Shown here piece by piece: positions 1 through 7,929 of a DNA stretch of 46,449 bases. The position numbers and the translations under genes are program-made. Numbering within the stretch: the first letter of the stretch is position 1; each line of letters starts with the position of its first letter. The stretch is from CAWUIO01 sp963922455 (GTDB lineage: Bacteria > Bacteroidota > Bacteroidia > Cytophagales > Microscillaceae), in the NCBI GenBank assembly GCA_963922455.1, contig CAWUIO010000049.1, positions 1 through 46,449 of the forward strand, given 5' to 3'. Below the pieces are notes generated by a model that saw only the letters and a list, made by a program, of their open reading frames with translations, searched no databases and was not told the DNA's origin.

Positions 1-30
1 ATTTAAAAGCATTTACAATTTACTCGAGGG

Positions 31-53
31 GGTCTTAGCGAGACGCTAAGACC
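31..53. repeat. Perfect 10-bp palindrome with 3-nt loop
   Basis: GGTCTTAGCG at 31-40 is the exact reverse complement of CGCTAAGACC at 44-53, with loop AGA. There is no T-tract on either side, so it is not an obvious terminator. It lies immediately 5' of an open frame resembling the end of a TonB protein, and the stop codon of that frame (47-49) lies inside the palindrome. It may be a small palindromic (REP/MITE-like) insertion that broke the gene. Seen directly; the role is inferred. Confidence 0.7.
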
Positions 54-241
54 AGGAAGGGGATAAATATATTGGAGTATCAACAGCTTTTTATGATTCA
101 ATGTTCAGGAATATAAAGTATCCTAAAGAAGCTATTGAAGATAGCACGTTCGGTATTGTTATAGTATCAATAGTTGTAGATAAAAGGAGGGATTTGTATA
201 ACTGGCATTTTTTTAATCCCCCATCTAGTCCAAGCCTATAA
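50..241 (+). pseudogene. Remnant resembling a TonB C-terminal domain
   Basis: The frame from codon 50 to the stop at 239-241 encodes about 63 residues. The stretch containing IKYPKEAIE, followed by FGIVIVSIVVDK, matches the start of TonB C-terminal domains (YPxxA, then G-x-V-x-V-x-F-x-V). TonB carries proton-motive energy to outer-membrane receptors. The residues after VDK do not follow the family's usual continuation and the frame ends early. There is no start codon before the domain, and an in-frame stop lies just upstream inside a palindrome. I read it as a truncated fragment, or as the end of a gene frameshifted near the window edge. Similarity is judged by eye only. Confidence 0.4.
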
Positions 242-346
242 AAAAGGTAAACTCCATACTGGGCTTTTTTGCCCTCCTAACTTCAAATTCTAGCTTAGAT
301 CCTAGCATCAAGCTTTGAATAAACCCACTCCTCAACTCTGATGCCT

Positions 347-370
347 GGGGATAGAGCGGCACATTTCTTC
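347..370 (+). repeat. Partial duplicate of the element 5' end
   Basis: GGGGATAGAGCGGC at 347-360 duplicates GGGATAGAGCGGC of the neighbouring full element, which begins at 371. The spacing between the two is one short stretch (ACATTTCTTC). Seen directly. It could be the stump of an older copy or a replication-slippage product. Confidence 0.6.
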
Positions 371-502
371 GGCTGAGGGATAGAGCGGCCTGTTTGAGCT
401 CGTGTTGGCCAGTGGGGAAAGGCAGCGAGTAGCGAAAGCCCGACCCCGCCCCGCCCAAGATGAGTCATTTGATGCATGCTTTCTGGAGACGGGGGCAGCC
501 CC
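371..502 (+). repeat. Dispersed structured element, copy 1 (subfamily A)
   Basis: It starts with GGCTGAGGGATAGAGCGG and ends CGGGGGCAGCCCC. The termini GGCTG and CAGCC are complementary. Inside are the CTCG...CGAG arm with a GCC/GGC hairpin nested in it, and CCCCG...CGGGG closing the 3' arm. It is GC-rich compared with its flanks and has no coding potential of its own; open frames crossing it are repeat artefacts. It lies in the 3' flank of the GH3 fusion gene, its end about 20 bp from that gene's stop. Seven further copies are listed in this window. Confidence 0.85.
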
Positions 503-521
503 AATTAGCTTTTTCCCAGAC

Positions 522-3521
522 TTATTGGGGCATAGTAATGGCTCGGAAAGCATAATTTAAGGCTTTTCGGCGCACGTGGTCTTTAATGAGCAAGCGGTTA
601 TCTACCGAGGGGTGGATGCGGTTGGAGAGGAAGATCAGGATGAGTTCTTCCTGGGGGTCTATCCATACCACACAGCCAGTAAAACCGGAATGGCCAAAGG
701 ACTGAGGCGAGCTTAGATTGGGTAAATAGGAGTATTCTTTACCCTCTTCGGGTTTGTCCCAGCCCAGGCCCCGGCGGTTTTTGTTGTTGGGGTATTGCGT
801 CCGGGTAAATTCCTCAATGGTTTTGGCTTCTAAGTAGCGCTGCCCGCCGTATAAGCCTTCTTGAAGGTATAATTGGAAGTATTTGGCCAAATCTTGGGCA
901 TTGCTAAACAAGCCCGCATGCCCGGCTATACCACCCAACATGGCTGCTCCCTGGTCGTGAACCGTACCTTGGATGAGCTGGCGACGGAATAATTGATCTC
1001 GCTCAGTTGGTACAATTTGGTTCATAGGAAAACGGTCCAAGGGCCGATACCCCGTGTAGTTCATGCCCAAGGGCTTATAAAAGTCTTGGTTTAGGAATGT
1101 CTCCCAAGGTTGCTGTAACAGGCTATCGGCGATTCGTTTTAAAAAGTAGAAACTTAGGTCGCTGTATTTGTAAGGGAAGTAGCGTGTACGAGGATCTCTT
1201 TGCCCCGTTTGGGATGCTAGGGTCCAGTTCCATAGGGTCTCCTCCATGTTTTTACTAGCGTAAATCCCTCCGGCCACGGGGTGAGGGAAGGCCAAGCTAT
1301 ACTGCTGGCGGTAATAAAGAGAGGAAAGCCCTCCTTGAGGGTTGAGGGTTTTCTCCCAATAGGGAATGTAAGGGGTAAGCCCAGCCTGATGGGTCAATAA
1401 TTCCCGTACCCGAATGCTTTTTTTGGGGCTAGCCTGTAACGAAGGTAAATACGTGAGGGCAGGGTCGTCCAGCTTGAGGACTCCCTTCTCATACAAGGAA
1501 GCGATAACCGGTACGGAAGCGGCTACCTTGGTGATGGATGCAATATCGTATAATGTATTATCGTGAACAGATATGATTTTGTTATACGTTTGGTAGCCGT
1601 AGTTTTTAGACCATACAATGCTTCCCTTTCGGGCAATAAGTACTTGGCAACCCGGCATAGCCCGGCGCCGGATGTAGCGATTGATTAAGCTATCTAGTTT
1701 ACGAAGGGTGTCTGAACGCATGCCCACGGCTTCTGGATAAGAGTAACTCAAGCGGCCTAAAGCGGGACGGCGTATCCCCGTGCCTTCTTTGAACGGGCCG
1801 GCACTTACGGGGAGCTTGCCTAGGATGGGGAGGGCCCCAAAAAGGACTTGGGGAGCGACTTTTTGACTTTCCTCAGTGTCTTCGTAAGCGCAAAGGAGGT
1901 TTGAGGTGTCTTGGAAGTAACTGAGGCTATACGGAGAGCCGAATACCGTTAAAACTACCTGGGCCTGCGCCTGGAGGTTTTTAATAAACTGTCGGGTTTG
2001 GGGGCTAATGCCGAATCCCTCACGGGCCCGCTTGCGCATATCGTGTAAACTGATGATTACCGTATTATACTGGGCGAGCTTTCGGCTGAGTAGTTGGTAT
2101 TGAAAAGCATTGGTGGTTTTGGGGGTTTGAAAGGAAGTCACCTCTGTATACTTCCCTAAATACCTTTGGAAGGTGTTTGCCTTATTGCCCCCAATGGCCA
2201 AGCTGGCAATCTTAAGCGTGTCGAGTCTTTTGAAAGGGATAAGGTCTTGATTATTGCGCACGAGGGTTTGGGCGGAGGCATAGAGCTTCTCTAAAAGTAT
2301 CTTGGCCTCAACTCCGTGGATATCTTGCGCGAGGCCAGATAGCGGTAGGTCTTGGTATGTGTGTAGCTGGGCAAAATACTTGGCTTTGAGTATGCGTTTA
2401 ACTCGTTGGTCAAGGGCTTCCATAGAAATGCGGCCTATTTGAAGGGCCCGTTGAATGGAGTTATAGGCTAGAGGAACATTATTAGGAATTAAAAGCACAT
2501 CATTGCCCGCCAAAAAAGAAAGCACGGCTACTTCACCAGGGGTAGCATTTTTGACGGCTCCTTTCATATCCAGGGCATCGGTAACAATGAGGCCCTCAAA
2601 GCCCATGTCATTCCGAAGGAGTTGACTTACTACTTTGGGGGAGAGGGTTGTGGGCCTACCCGGAGTACTGTCTAAGGAAGGGATCTGAAGATGGGCCACC
2701 ATGGTGCTCATCAAGCCTTTTTCAATGAGTTTGCGAAAGGGGTAGAGTTCAATATTTTCTAGGCGGCTCTTAGAATGCCGGATGATGGGTAGGGTGTAGT
2801 GACTGTCTTGGTCGGTATCGCCATGACCGGGAAAGTGCTTGGCATTGGCAATAAGCCCTTCTTTTTGCATACCGAGCATGTAGGCGGTGCCTTTGCGGGC
2901 TACATTATCTTTATTTTCCCCAAAAGAGCGGTCCCCGATTACCGGATTATTGGGGTTAATGTTTACATCCACAACCGGAGCAAAATTGATATGGGTTCCG
3001 ATACGGCGGCACTGTCGTCCTACTTCGCGGCCCATTTCATAGATGAGGCTATCATCCTGGATGGCACCAAGAGTCATTTGATGGGGAAAACTGATGGTAC
3101 TGTCTAAGCGCATACCCAAACCCCATTCGGCATCCAAAGCAATGAGTAAGGGAATGCGTGACAATTGTTGATATCGATTACTGAGGCGGGTCTGGCGATA
3201 GGGGCCTCCTTGGAAAAAGGTAAGGCCCCCTACGTGGTATTGTTGGATAAGTTTTTCAACTTCAAGCAATTGACTGGTACGCCAATTGGAGTGTACACGT
3301 ATGGAAAAAAGCTGACCAATTTTTTCGCGGGTCGTGAGCGTTTGGAAGACACTGTCTACCCAGGTAATTTGTTTTCTTTGGAAAATTAATTCAGCTCCTT
3401 GGGGGGAGTTTAAGTGGGCAGGAGAGGGGCCGGAAGCAATAAACCAAGGGGCAAGAAACAGGACGAGGGCGGGTGCTAGAAAGTACAAGGTACTATAGAA
3501 TTTGTCAACTTTTTTTGCCAT
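522..3521 (-). CDS. Secreted GH3 glycosidase / serine beta-lactamase-like fusion
   Basis: This 999-residue two-domain enzyme is found as a fusion across Bacteroidota. An N-terminal hydrophobic segment (about residues 9-30) acts as signal or anchor. Residues about 50-400 are a glycoside hydrolase family 3 domain of the NagZ type: KHFPGHGDT at about 228-236 holds the mobile catalytic His, and TDALDM at about 314-319 the nucleophile Asp. A linker domain follows. Residues about 600-990 are a class C beta-lactamase/penicillin-binding-like serine hydrolase with SITK (662-665), YSD (about 786) and HSG (about 944) in the expected order. The likely role is cleaving N-acetylglucosaminyl bonds in cell-wall fragments together with a peptidase or esterase step in the periplasm; substrates are inferred. 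The start at 3521 is supported by the signal-like segment directly after it. No obvious operon partner; the next gene is divergent. Confidence 0.9.
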   Translation of the reverse strand: MAKKVDKFYSTLYFLAPALVLFLAPWFIASGPSPAHLNSPQGAELIFQRKQITWVDSVFQTLTTREKIGQLFSIRVHSNWRTSQLLEVEKLIQQYHVGGLTFFQGGPYRQTRLSNRYQQLSRIPLLIALDAEWGLGMRLDSTISFPHQMTLGAIQDDSLIYEMGREVGRQCRRIGTHINFAPVVDVNINPNNPVIGDRSFGENKDNVARKGTAYMLGMQKEGLIANAKHFPGHGDTDQDSHYTLPIIRHSKSRLENIELYPFRKLIEKGLMSTMVAHLQIPSLDSTPGRPTTLSPKVVSQLLRNDMGFEGLIVTDALDMKGAVKNATPGEVAVLSFLAGNDVLLIPNNVPLAYNSIQRALQIGRISMEALDQRVKRILKAKYFAQLHTYQDLPLSGLAQDIHGVEAKILLEKLYASAQTLVRNNQDLIPFKRLDTLKIASLAIGGNKANTFQRYLGKYTEVTSFQTPKTTNAFQYQLLSRKLAQYNTVIISLHDMRKRAREGFGISPQTRQFIKNLQAQAQVVLTVFGSPYSLSYFQDTSNLLCAYEDTEESQKVAPQVLFGALPILGKLPVSAGPFKEGTGIRRPALGRLSYSYPEAVGMRSDTLRKLDSLINRYIRRRAMPGCQVLIARKGSIVWSKNYGYQTYNKIISVHDNTLYDIASITKVAASVPVIASLYEKGVLKLDDPALTYLPSLQASPKKSIRVRELLTHQAGLTPYIPYWEKTLNPQGGLSSLYYRQQYSLAFPHPVAGGIYASKNMEETLWNWTLASQTGQRDPRTRYFPYKYSDLSFYFLKRIADSLLQQPWETFLNQDFYKPLGMNYTGYRPLDRFPMNQIVPTERDQLFRRQLIQGTVHDQGAAMLGGIAGHAGLFSNAQDLAKYFQLYLQEGLYGGQRYLEAKTIEEFTRTQYPNNKNRRGLGWDKPEEGKEYSYLPNLSSPQSFGHSGFTGCVVWIDPQEELILIFLSNRIHPSVDNRLLIKDHVRRKALNYAFRAITMPQ

Positions 3522-3575
3522 ATTTGAAATTTATCTGTAATTTATGGTATAGGATAAATACACAATTGAAAGCTT

Positions 3576-3986
3576 ATGCTATTCGGACGGTTTACAAAGT
3601 TACCCAATCATAAACGATTTAACTACGCTCCTCGTCATTTTGACCCGGAAGAGGAAGAACGCCAAGAGCGTTATCGTTTGATTGAGGCCCAAGTGAAATC
3701 CGATCGGGGAGAACAAGAGCTGCGTCCCAGCGAGCGGGCCCTGCGAATTTCGCAGGCATTTCGCAAAGAACGGCCAAGCCGTAACTTGTGGAGTGCCCAG
3801 GGATCGGCTACTTTTCGTATTCGGCTCTCAATTGTAGCCTTTTTGTTAGGTTTTGGTTACCTATACTGGAATTACGGAGATCGTATAGGGGAAATTGTGA
3901 TGCGCGACATCTTTAGCCAACGCGGACTGATTTGGTTTGCTATTTTGTTGGTGGTTTATTTCCTAATACGCTCCCGAAGAAAGTAA
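3576..3986 (+). CDS. Small two-TM membrane protein upstream of mutL
   Basis: This 136-residue protein is not assigned to a family. The first 75 residues are soluble and strongly charged (RHFDPEEEERQERYR region, many Arg and Glu). Two hydrophobic segments follow (about 80-100 and 112-132), and it ends in RSRRK. The topology suggests a cytoplasmic N-terminal region anchored by a membrane hairpin. It starts 54 bp from the divergent GH3 fusion and ends 38 bp before mutL, so it is probably the first gene of the mutL-rhomboid-rhomboid-YtxH unit. Function unknown; no enzymatic motif is visible. Confidence 0.75.
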   Translation: MLFGRFTKLPNHKRFNYAPRHFDPEEEERQERYRLIEAQVKSDRGEQELRPSERALRISQAFRKERPSRNLWSAQGSATFRIRLSIVAFLLGFGYLYWNYGDRIGEIVMRDIFSQRGLIWFAILLVVYFLIRSRRK

Positions 3987-4024
3987 CTCTTCGGCACCAA
4001 AATCGATAATCATCCCAAAAGACT

Positions 4025-5911
4025 ATGAATGACATAATTCAGCTTCTTCCGGATGCAATTGCCAACCAAATTGCGGCCGGAGAGGTTGTTCAACGCCCAG
4101 CTTCCATTGTCAAAGAATTACTAGAAAATGCCCTAGATGCTCAAAGCCAGTCTATTCAGCTCCTCATTAAGGAGTCTGGTAAGAGTTTGGTACAAGTGAT
4201 TGATGATGGAATGGGGATGTCGGCCACCGATGCTCGCATGAGTTTTGAGCGTCACGCCACTTCAAAAATACGGAATAGCCAAGATCTTTTTAATATACGT
4301 ACTATGGGTTTCCGGGGCGAGGCCATGGCCTCGATTGCGGCGGTTGCCCAAGTAGAATTGAAAACCAAGCGGCCGGGCGATGACCTCGGGACTCAAATTT
4401 GTATTGAGGGTTCTCAAATCAAAGAGCAAAACGTAATTGCGTGGACGGGAGGGACCTCTGTGGCCGTTAAGAATGTGTTTTTTAATGTGCCCGCCCGAAG
4501 AAATTTCCTGAAATCCAATCCGGTAGAAATGCGTCATATACTGGATGAATTTCATCGTGTGGCCCTATCACATCCAGATATAGCCTTTTCTTTGCAGCAT
4601 AATGACCTGGAAGTATACCGCCTAAATCCAGGAAAGTTGAGCCATCGGATAGTTGCCTTATTCGGCAAAAACTATCAGAAGCAGTTAGCCCCTTGTACCG
4701 AAGATACCCCACTTATTCAGATACAGGGCTATGTTGGGACCCCTCAAAATGCTAAAAAAACCAAGGGAGAACAGTTTTTCTTTGTCAACCATCGTTATAT
4801 CCGGCATCCTTATTTACACCACGCCGTGATGAATGCCTATGAAGGCTTGCTCCCTGAAGATACCTATCCTTTTTATACCCTCTTTTTGGAAATAGATCCG
4901 GTTCACGTGGATGTAAATATTCACCCCACCAAGACCGAGGTTAAATTTGATGATGAACGAAGTATTTATGCGATTGTTCAGTCTGCCGTTCGTAAGTCCC
5001 TGCAATCGTATAATTTGAGTCCGAGTTTAGATTTTGCGACAGATGTTAATTTTAACCCCTCAGCGCAGATTCAAAAAACCATCCAAGAAAATCCTTTATA
5101 TCGTGGAAGCGGCAACTTTTCCAAGCCGGGTACGAAGCTGAACCAAGCGCAGATAAAACAATGGGAAAGCTTATATGCCGATTTGGAAAAAAAAGCAGAA
5201 GAAACCCCGGGTTTACCTGTAGATGCAGAACAAACAGACTTGCTATCCACTACTTTACAGAGTAATGCTAATTTGATTCAGAACCAGAAGGGACTATTTG
5301 ATGGGAGCCCACCAGTCCCCAAAGAACGGAACGTTTTTCAGATACATCAGCGTTATGTATTGACTCCGGTAAAGTCGGGGATTTTATTGGTCGATCAACA
5401 GGCGGCTAGGGAGCGGATTTTGTTTGATTCTATGGTAAATCTGCCCACTCAAAAAACAATCCCAAGCCAACAATTACTTTTCCCCAAAGAAATTATATTG
5501 AACCCTGCCGATCAACAATTGGTTTTGGAAATAGAAGCAGAAATCCTTAATTTGGGTTTTGTATATTCCTTCATTGACGAAAGAACTTTATTACTTAAAG
5601 GAGTTCCTGCTGACATTATACAAGATGATGCCCAGGCAATGTTTGAAGGTTTTTTGGAGCAATTTAAACACTTTCAAACGACTTTAAGTTTAGATAATCG
5701 AACGATGGCTATTCGTTCATTGGCCCGGAAAGTATCTAGTCAGGTACACTCTAAGCTAAATGCAGAAGAAATGAATGCCCTGATCGATCAGTTGTTTGCT
5801 TCCAGTAATCCAAAATATGCTCCGGATGGAAGACCAACATTTATACAATTAAGTCTGGATAGACTGGCAGATTTTTTTAAGGCGCCTAATGAACTATGGG
5901 ATACCGACTAA
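4025..5911 (+). CDS. mutL: DNA mismatch repair protein MutL
   Basis: The protein has 628 residues, a normal length. The N-terminal GHKL ATPase carries the family motifs: the E-x-x-x-N helix (KELLENALDA), DDGMGM, HATSK and TMGFRGEA. It couples mismatch recognition by MutS to strand removal. A low-conservation linker (about 330-430) leads to the C-terminal dimerisation domain. In that domain, the position of the DQHA(x)2E(x)4E endonuclease motif reads DQQAARERILFD (about residue 456), and the usual C-P-H-G-R-P zinc motif reads APDGRP (about residue 597). The metal-binding residues are therefore partly missing and nicking activity is doubtful. It overlaps the next gene by 16 bp, indicating translational coupling. 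Confidence 0.97.
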   Translation: MNDIIQLLPDAIANQIAAGEVVQRPASIVKELLENALDAQSQSIQLLIKESGKSLVQVIDDGMGMSATDARMSFERHATSKIRNSQDLFNIRTMGFRGEAMASIAAVAQVELKTKRPGDDLGTQICIEGSQIKEQNVIAWTGGTSVAVKNVFFNVPARRNFLKSNPVEMRHILDEFHRVALSHPDIAFSLQHNDLEVYRLNPGKLSHRIVALFGKNYQKQLAPCTEDTPLIQIQGYVGTPQNAKKTKGEQFFFVNHRYIRHPYLHHAVMNAYEGLLPEDTYPFYTLFLEIDPVHVDVNIHPTKTEVKFDDERSIYAIVQSAVRKSLQSYNLSPSLDFATDVNFNPSAQIQKTIQENPLYRGSGNFSKPGTKLNQAQIKQWESLYADLEKKAEETPGLPVDAEQTDLLSTTLQSNANLIQNQKGLFDGSPPVPKERNVFQIHQRYVLTPVKSGILLVDQQAARERILFDSMVNLPTQKTIPSQQLLFPKEIILNPADQQLVLEIEAEILNLGFVYSFIDERTLLLKGVPADIIQDDAQAMFEGFLEQFKHFQTTLSLDNRTMAIRSLARKVSSQVHSKLNAEEMNALIDQLFASSNPKYAPDGRPTFIQLSLDRLADFFKAPNELWDTD

Positions 5912-6678
5912 CTCCGATTGTAAGAAATTTACTACTTATTAACCTGGCCATATTTTTACTGGACGGAGTTACGCATGAATCACTCAATTCGTTGATGGGT
6001 TTACGCAATATTGGCGCCAATAATTATGCGCCTTGGCAGTATATTACGTACATGTTTTTGCATGCCGATTTCATGCACTTATTTAGTAATATGCTCTTGC
6101 TATTTTTCATTGGACCTTGGTTGGAGCAGGTATTGGGCTCGCGTCGTTTTTTAGTGTTTTATATGATTTGTGGAGTGGGAGCTGGTATTATTAATAACGG
6201 AGTTAATTACCTGGAAGACACTATGCAAAAGCAGGCCATTGAAGTATATAAACAAGACCCTAATCCGGATGCTTTTGTAAATTATCTAAATGATTATGAA
6301 ACCCAGGTGTATTACGAACAACCGGAGCAGTTTAACAACTTTACAGAAAACTTTAACGCTAGAGAATCGGTAAGATTTATAGAGAGCTTTTATTATCAAC
6401 GGCTCAATGCCCGGATGAGTGTAACTGTAGGTGCTTCCGGGGCAATATTTGGAATTTTGATTGCTTTTGCCCTTATTTTTCCAAATTTAGAATTAATGCT
6501 CCTATTTTTCCCGGTACCAATCAAAGCAAAATATTTGGTCGCTTTTATGGTGTTATTTGAGCTTTATTCCGGGATCAATTATTCGGCAGTTAGCAACGTG
6601 GCGCATTATGCGCATTTGAGTGGGGCCTTGTTGGGTTTCTTGATGATTTATATTTGGGGAATTAAAAGACTTTATTAG
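5896..6678 (+). CDS. Rhomboid family intramembrane serine protease
   Basis: This 260-residue polytopic protein is expected to cleave transmembrane segments of other proteins inside the inner membrane. The hallmarks are visible: HADFMHLFSNM in the second membrane segment, GASGAIFG with the catalytic Ser near residue 181, and a last segment with the partner His in AHLSG near residue 240. An inserted hydrophilic stretch (about 105-165, rich in Asn, Tyr, Gln and Glu) sits between membrane segments. The start overlaps the mutL end by 16 bp, and the second rhomboid follows after 4 bp, so all three are probably co-transcribed. The substrate is unknown. Confidence 0.93.
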   Translation: MGYRLTPIVRNLLLINLAIFLLDGVTHESLNSLMGLRNIGANNYAPWQYITYMFLHADFMHLFSNMLLLFFIGPWLEQVLGSRRFLVFYMICGVGAGIINNGVNYLEDTMQKQAIEVYKQDPNPDAFVNYLNDYETQVYYEQPEQFNNFTENFNARESVRFIESFYYQRLNARMSVTVGASGAIFGILIAFALIFPNLELMLLFFPVPIKAKYLVAFMVLFELYSGINYSAVSNVAHYAHLSGALLGFLMIYIWGIKRLY

Positions 6679-6682
6679 AAAT

Positions 6683-7606
6683 ATGAACGGGATTTTAGAT
6701 GACTTACGTACTGCCTTTAGTCGCTCAGATAATGCGACAATGCAGCTTATTGTCATCAATATTATTGTATTTATGGTGTTGAACACCCTTTTTGTGGTGT
6801 TTTTTCTATTTCAAACACCAGAATTGTATACTCCTATTGTTAGGATTTTCACCTTGCCCGCTGAGCCATTACGCTTGATATATCGCCCTTGGACCCTTTT
6901 TACCTACTTTTTCTCACATGAAGGTCTATTCCATATATTCTTCAACATGCTGATTTTCTATTACTTTGGCCGTTTGGTTGAGGAGTATTTAGGAAGTCGT
7001 CGTTTGATTGGTTTGTATGTTGTTGGTGGTTTAGCGGGTGGTTTTTTATACATGCTTCTATACAATATCTTACCCGTCTATCAAGGAGCGCTCCCTAACG
7101 CTGAATTAATTGGGGCTTCAGCAAGTGTTATGGCTGTAGTTGTAGGGGCCGCCACGTTAATGCCTAATTATCAATTTCATTTGCTTCTCTTGGGGCCGGT
7201 TAAGATAAAATATATTGCTGCTTTTTGGGTTGTAGTTTCCTTTTTTGGTTTTGCCCAACAAAATGCTGGTGGCGACATTGCTCATATTGGTGGATCTTTA
7301 ATGGGATACATATTTATCATCCAACTTAAAAAAGGGAGAGATTTGGGCAAATGGGTAAATGATTTCCGAGATGCGGTATCCAGTATGTTCAAAAAGAAAT
7401 CTAATCTAAAGGTAACTTATTCAAAGCCAAGAAGCAAAAGTAAGGTTACTACCCAAACGGCCTACCGTAATTCTAAGCAAAACAATAACGATGCTATCCC
7501 CATGCAAGAAGAGATAGATGCCATCTTGGACAAAATCTCTGAGTCGGGATATGGAAGTTTAACGCGTGAAGAAAAGGAAAAACTCTCGCGAGCCAGTAAA
7601 AGTTAG
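6683..7606 (+). CDS. Second rhomboid protease with cytoplasmic C-terminal tail
   Basis: The protein has 307 residues. The rhomboid core shows HEGLFHIFFNM, the serine motif as GASAS (Ser near residue 145) and the catalytic His in IAHIGG (near 200). The residue after the serine is Ala where Gly is common (GASG); this is tolerated in the family (GxSx) but differs from the neighbour. After the last membrane segment come about 80 hydrophilic residues, with a basic stretch and then a small conserved-looking module (EIDAILDKISESGYGS...LTREEKEKL) resembling the C-terminal DUF6576-type tail of Bacteroidota rhomboids. It begins 4 bp after the first rhomboid and is not a close duplicate of it. Confidence 0.9.
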   Translation: MNGILDDLRTAFSRSDNATMQLIVINIIVFMVLNTLFVVFFLFQTPELYTPIVRIFTLPAEPLRLIYRPWTLFTYFFSHEGLFHIFFNMLIFYYFGRLVEEYLGSRRLIGLYVVGGLAGGFLYMLLYNILPVYQGALPNAELIGASASVMAVVVGAATLMPNYQFHLLLLGPVKIKYIAAFWVVVSFFGFAQQNAGGDIAHIGGSLMGYIFIIQLKKGRDLGKWVNDFRDAVSSMFKKKSNLKVTYSKPRSKSKVTTQTAYRNSKQNNNDAIPMQEEIDAILDKISESGYGSLTREEKEKLSRASKS

Positions 7607-7650
7607 TGATATTTTTTACAACTTTGTAGAAATCATCAACTTATATTCCT

Positions 7651-7902
7651 ATGAACGATAATACTAAAATCTTACTAGGCTTTGTATCTGGCTTACTGGC
7701 CGGGGTAGTTACTGGAGTGTTATTAGCCCCCGAAAAAGGCGATGATACACGTAAAATGATTGTAGACAAAGCCCGTTCTCTGGGAAATGAGATGGGTGAT
7801 CAGCTCAACCCCAGCATCGAGAAGCTTAAAAATGCTTTAGATACTATGAGTGAGTACGCTACCAAAGCGGTCAAAAAAGAAGAAGAAAATAATAAGGCCT
7901 AA
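7651..7902 (+). CDS. YtxH domain small protein
   Basis: This 83-residue protein has a glycine-rich hydrophobic segment (about residues 6-26, FVSGLLAGVVTGVLLAPEKG), followed by DDTRKM and an amphipathic helical tail. That is the standard layout of YtxH/gas-vesicle-like small proteins, often linked to stress. It ends with a charged KKEEENNKA stretch. It is the last gene of the rightward unit that begins near 3576, 44 bp after the second rhomboid. Function within the cell is not established. Confidence 0.85.
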   Translation: MNDNTKILLGFVSGLLAGVVTGVLLAPEKGDDTRKMIVDKARSLGNEMGDQLNPSIEKLKNALDTMSEYATKAVKKEEENNKA

Positions 7903-7929
7903 GCATTTAATAGTATAGGAAGTTATGGA

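Noticed and set aside
242..346. GGGC/GCCC hairpin with a T-loop around 260-275
   Set aside because: Only 4 bp of stem with the T-run in the loop rather than after it, so it is not supported as a terminator.
225..553. Open frames with GFRYSLPFP or RAQTGRSIPQP peptides
   Set aside because: They are translations of the dispersed element; the same peptides recur at copies 3, 4 and 8 and on different strands with no start or RBS support.
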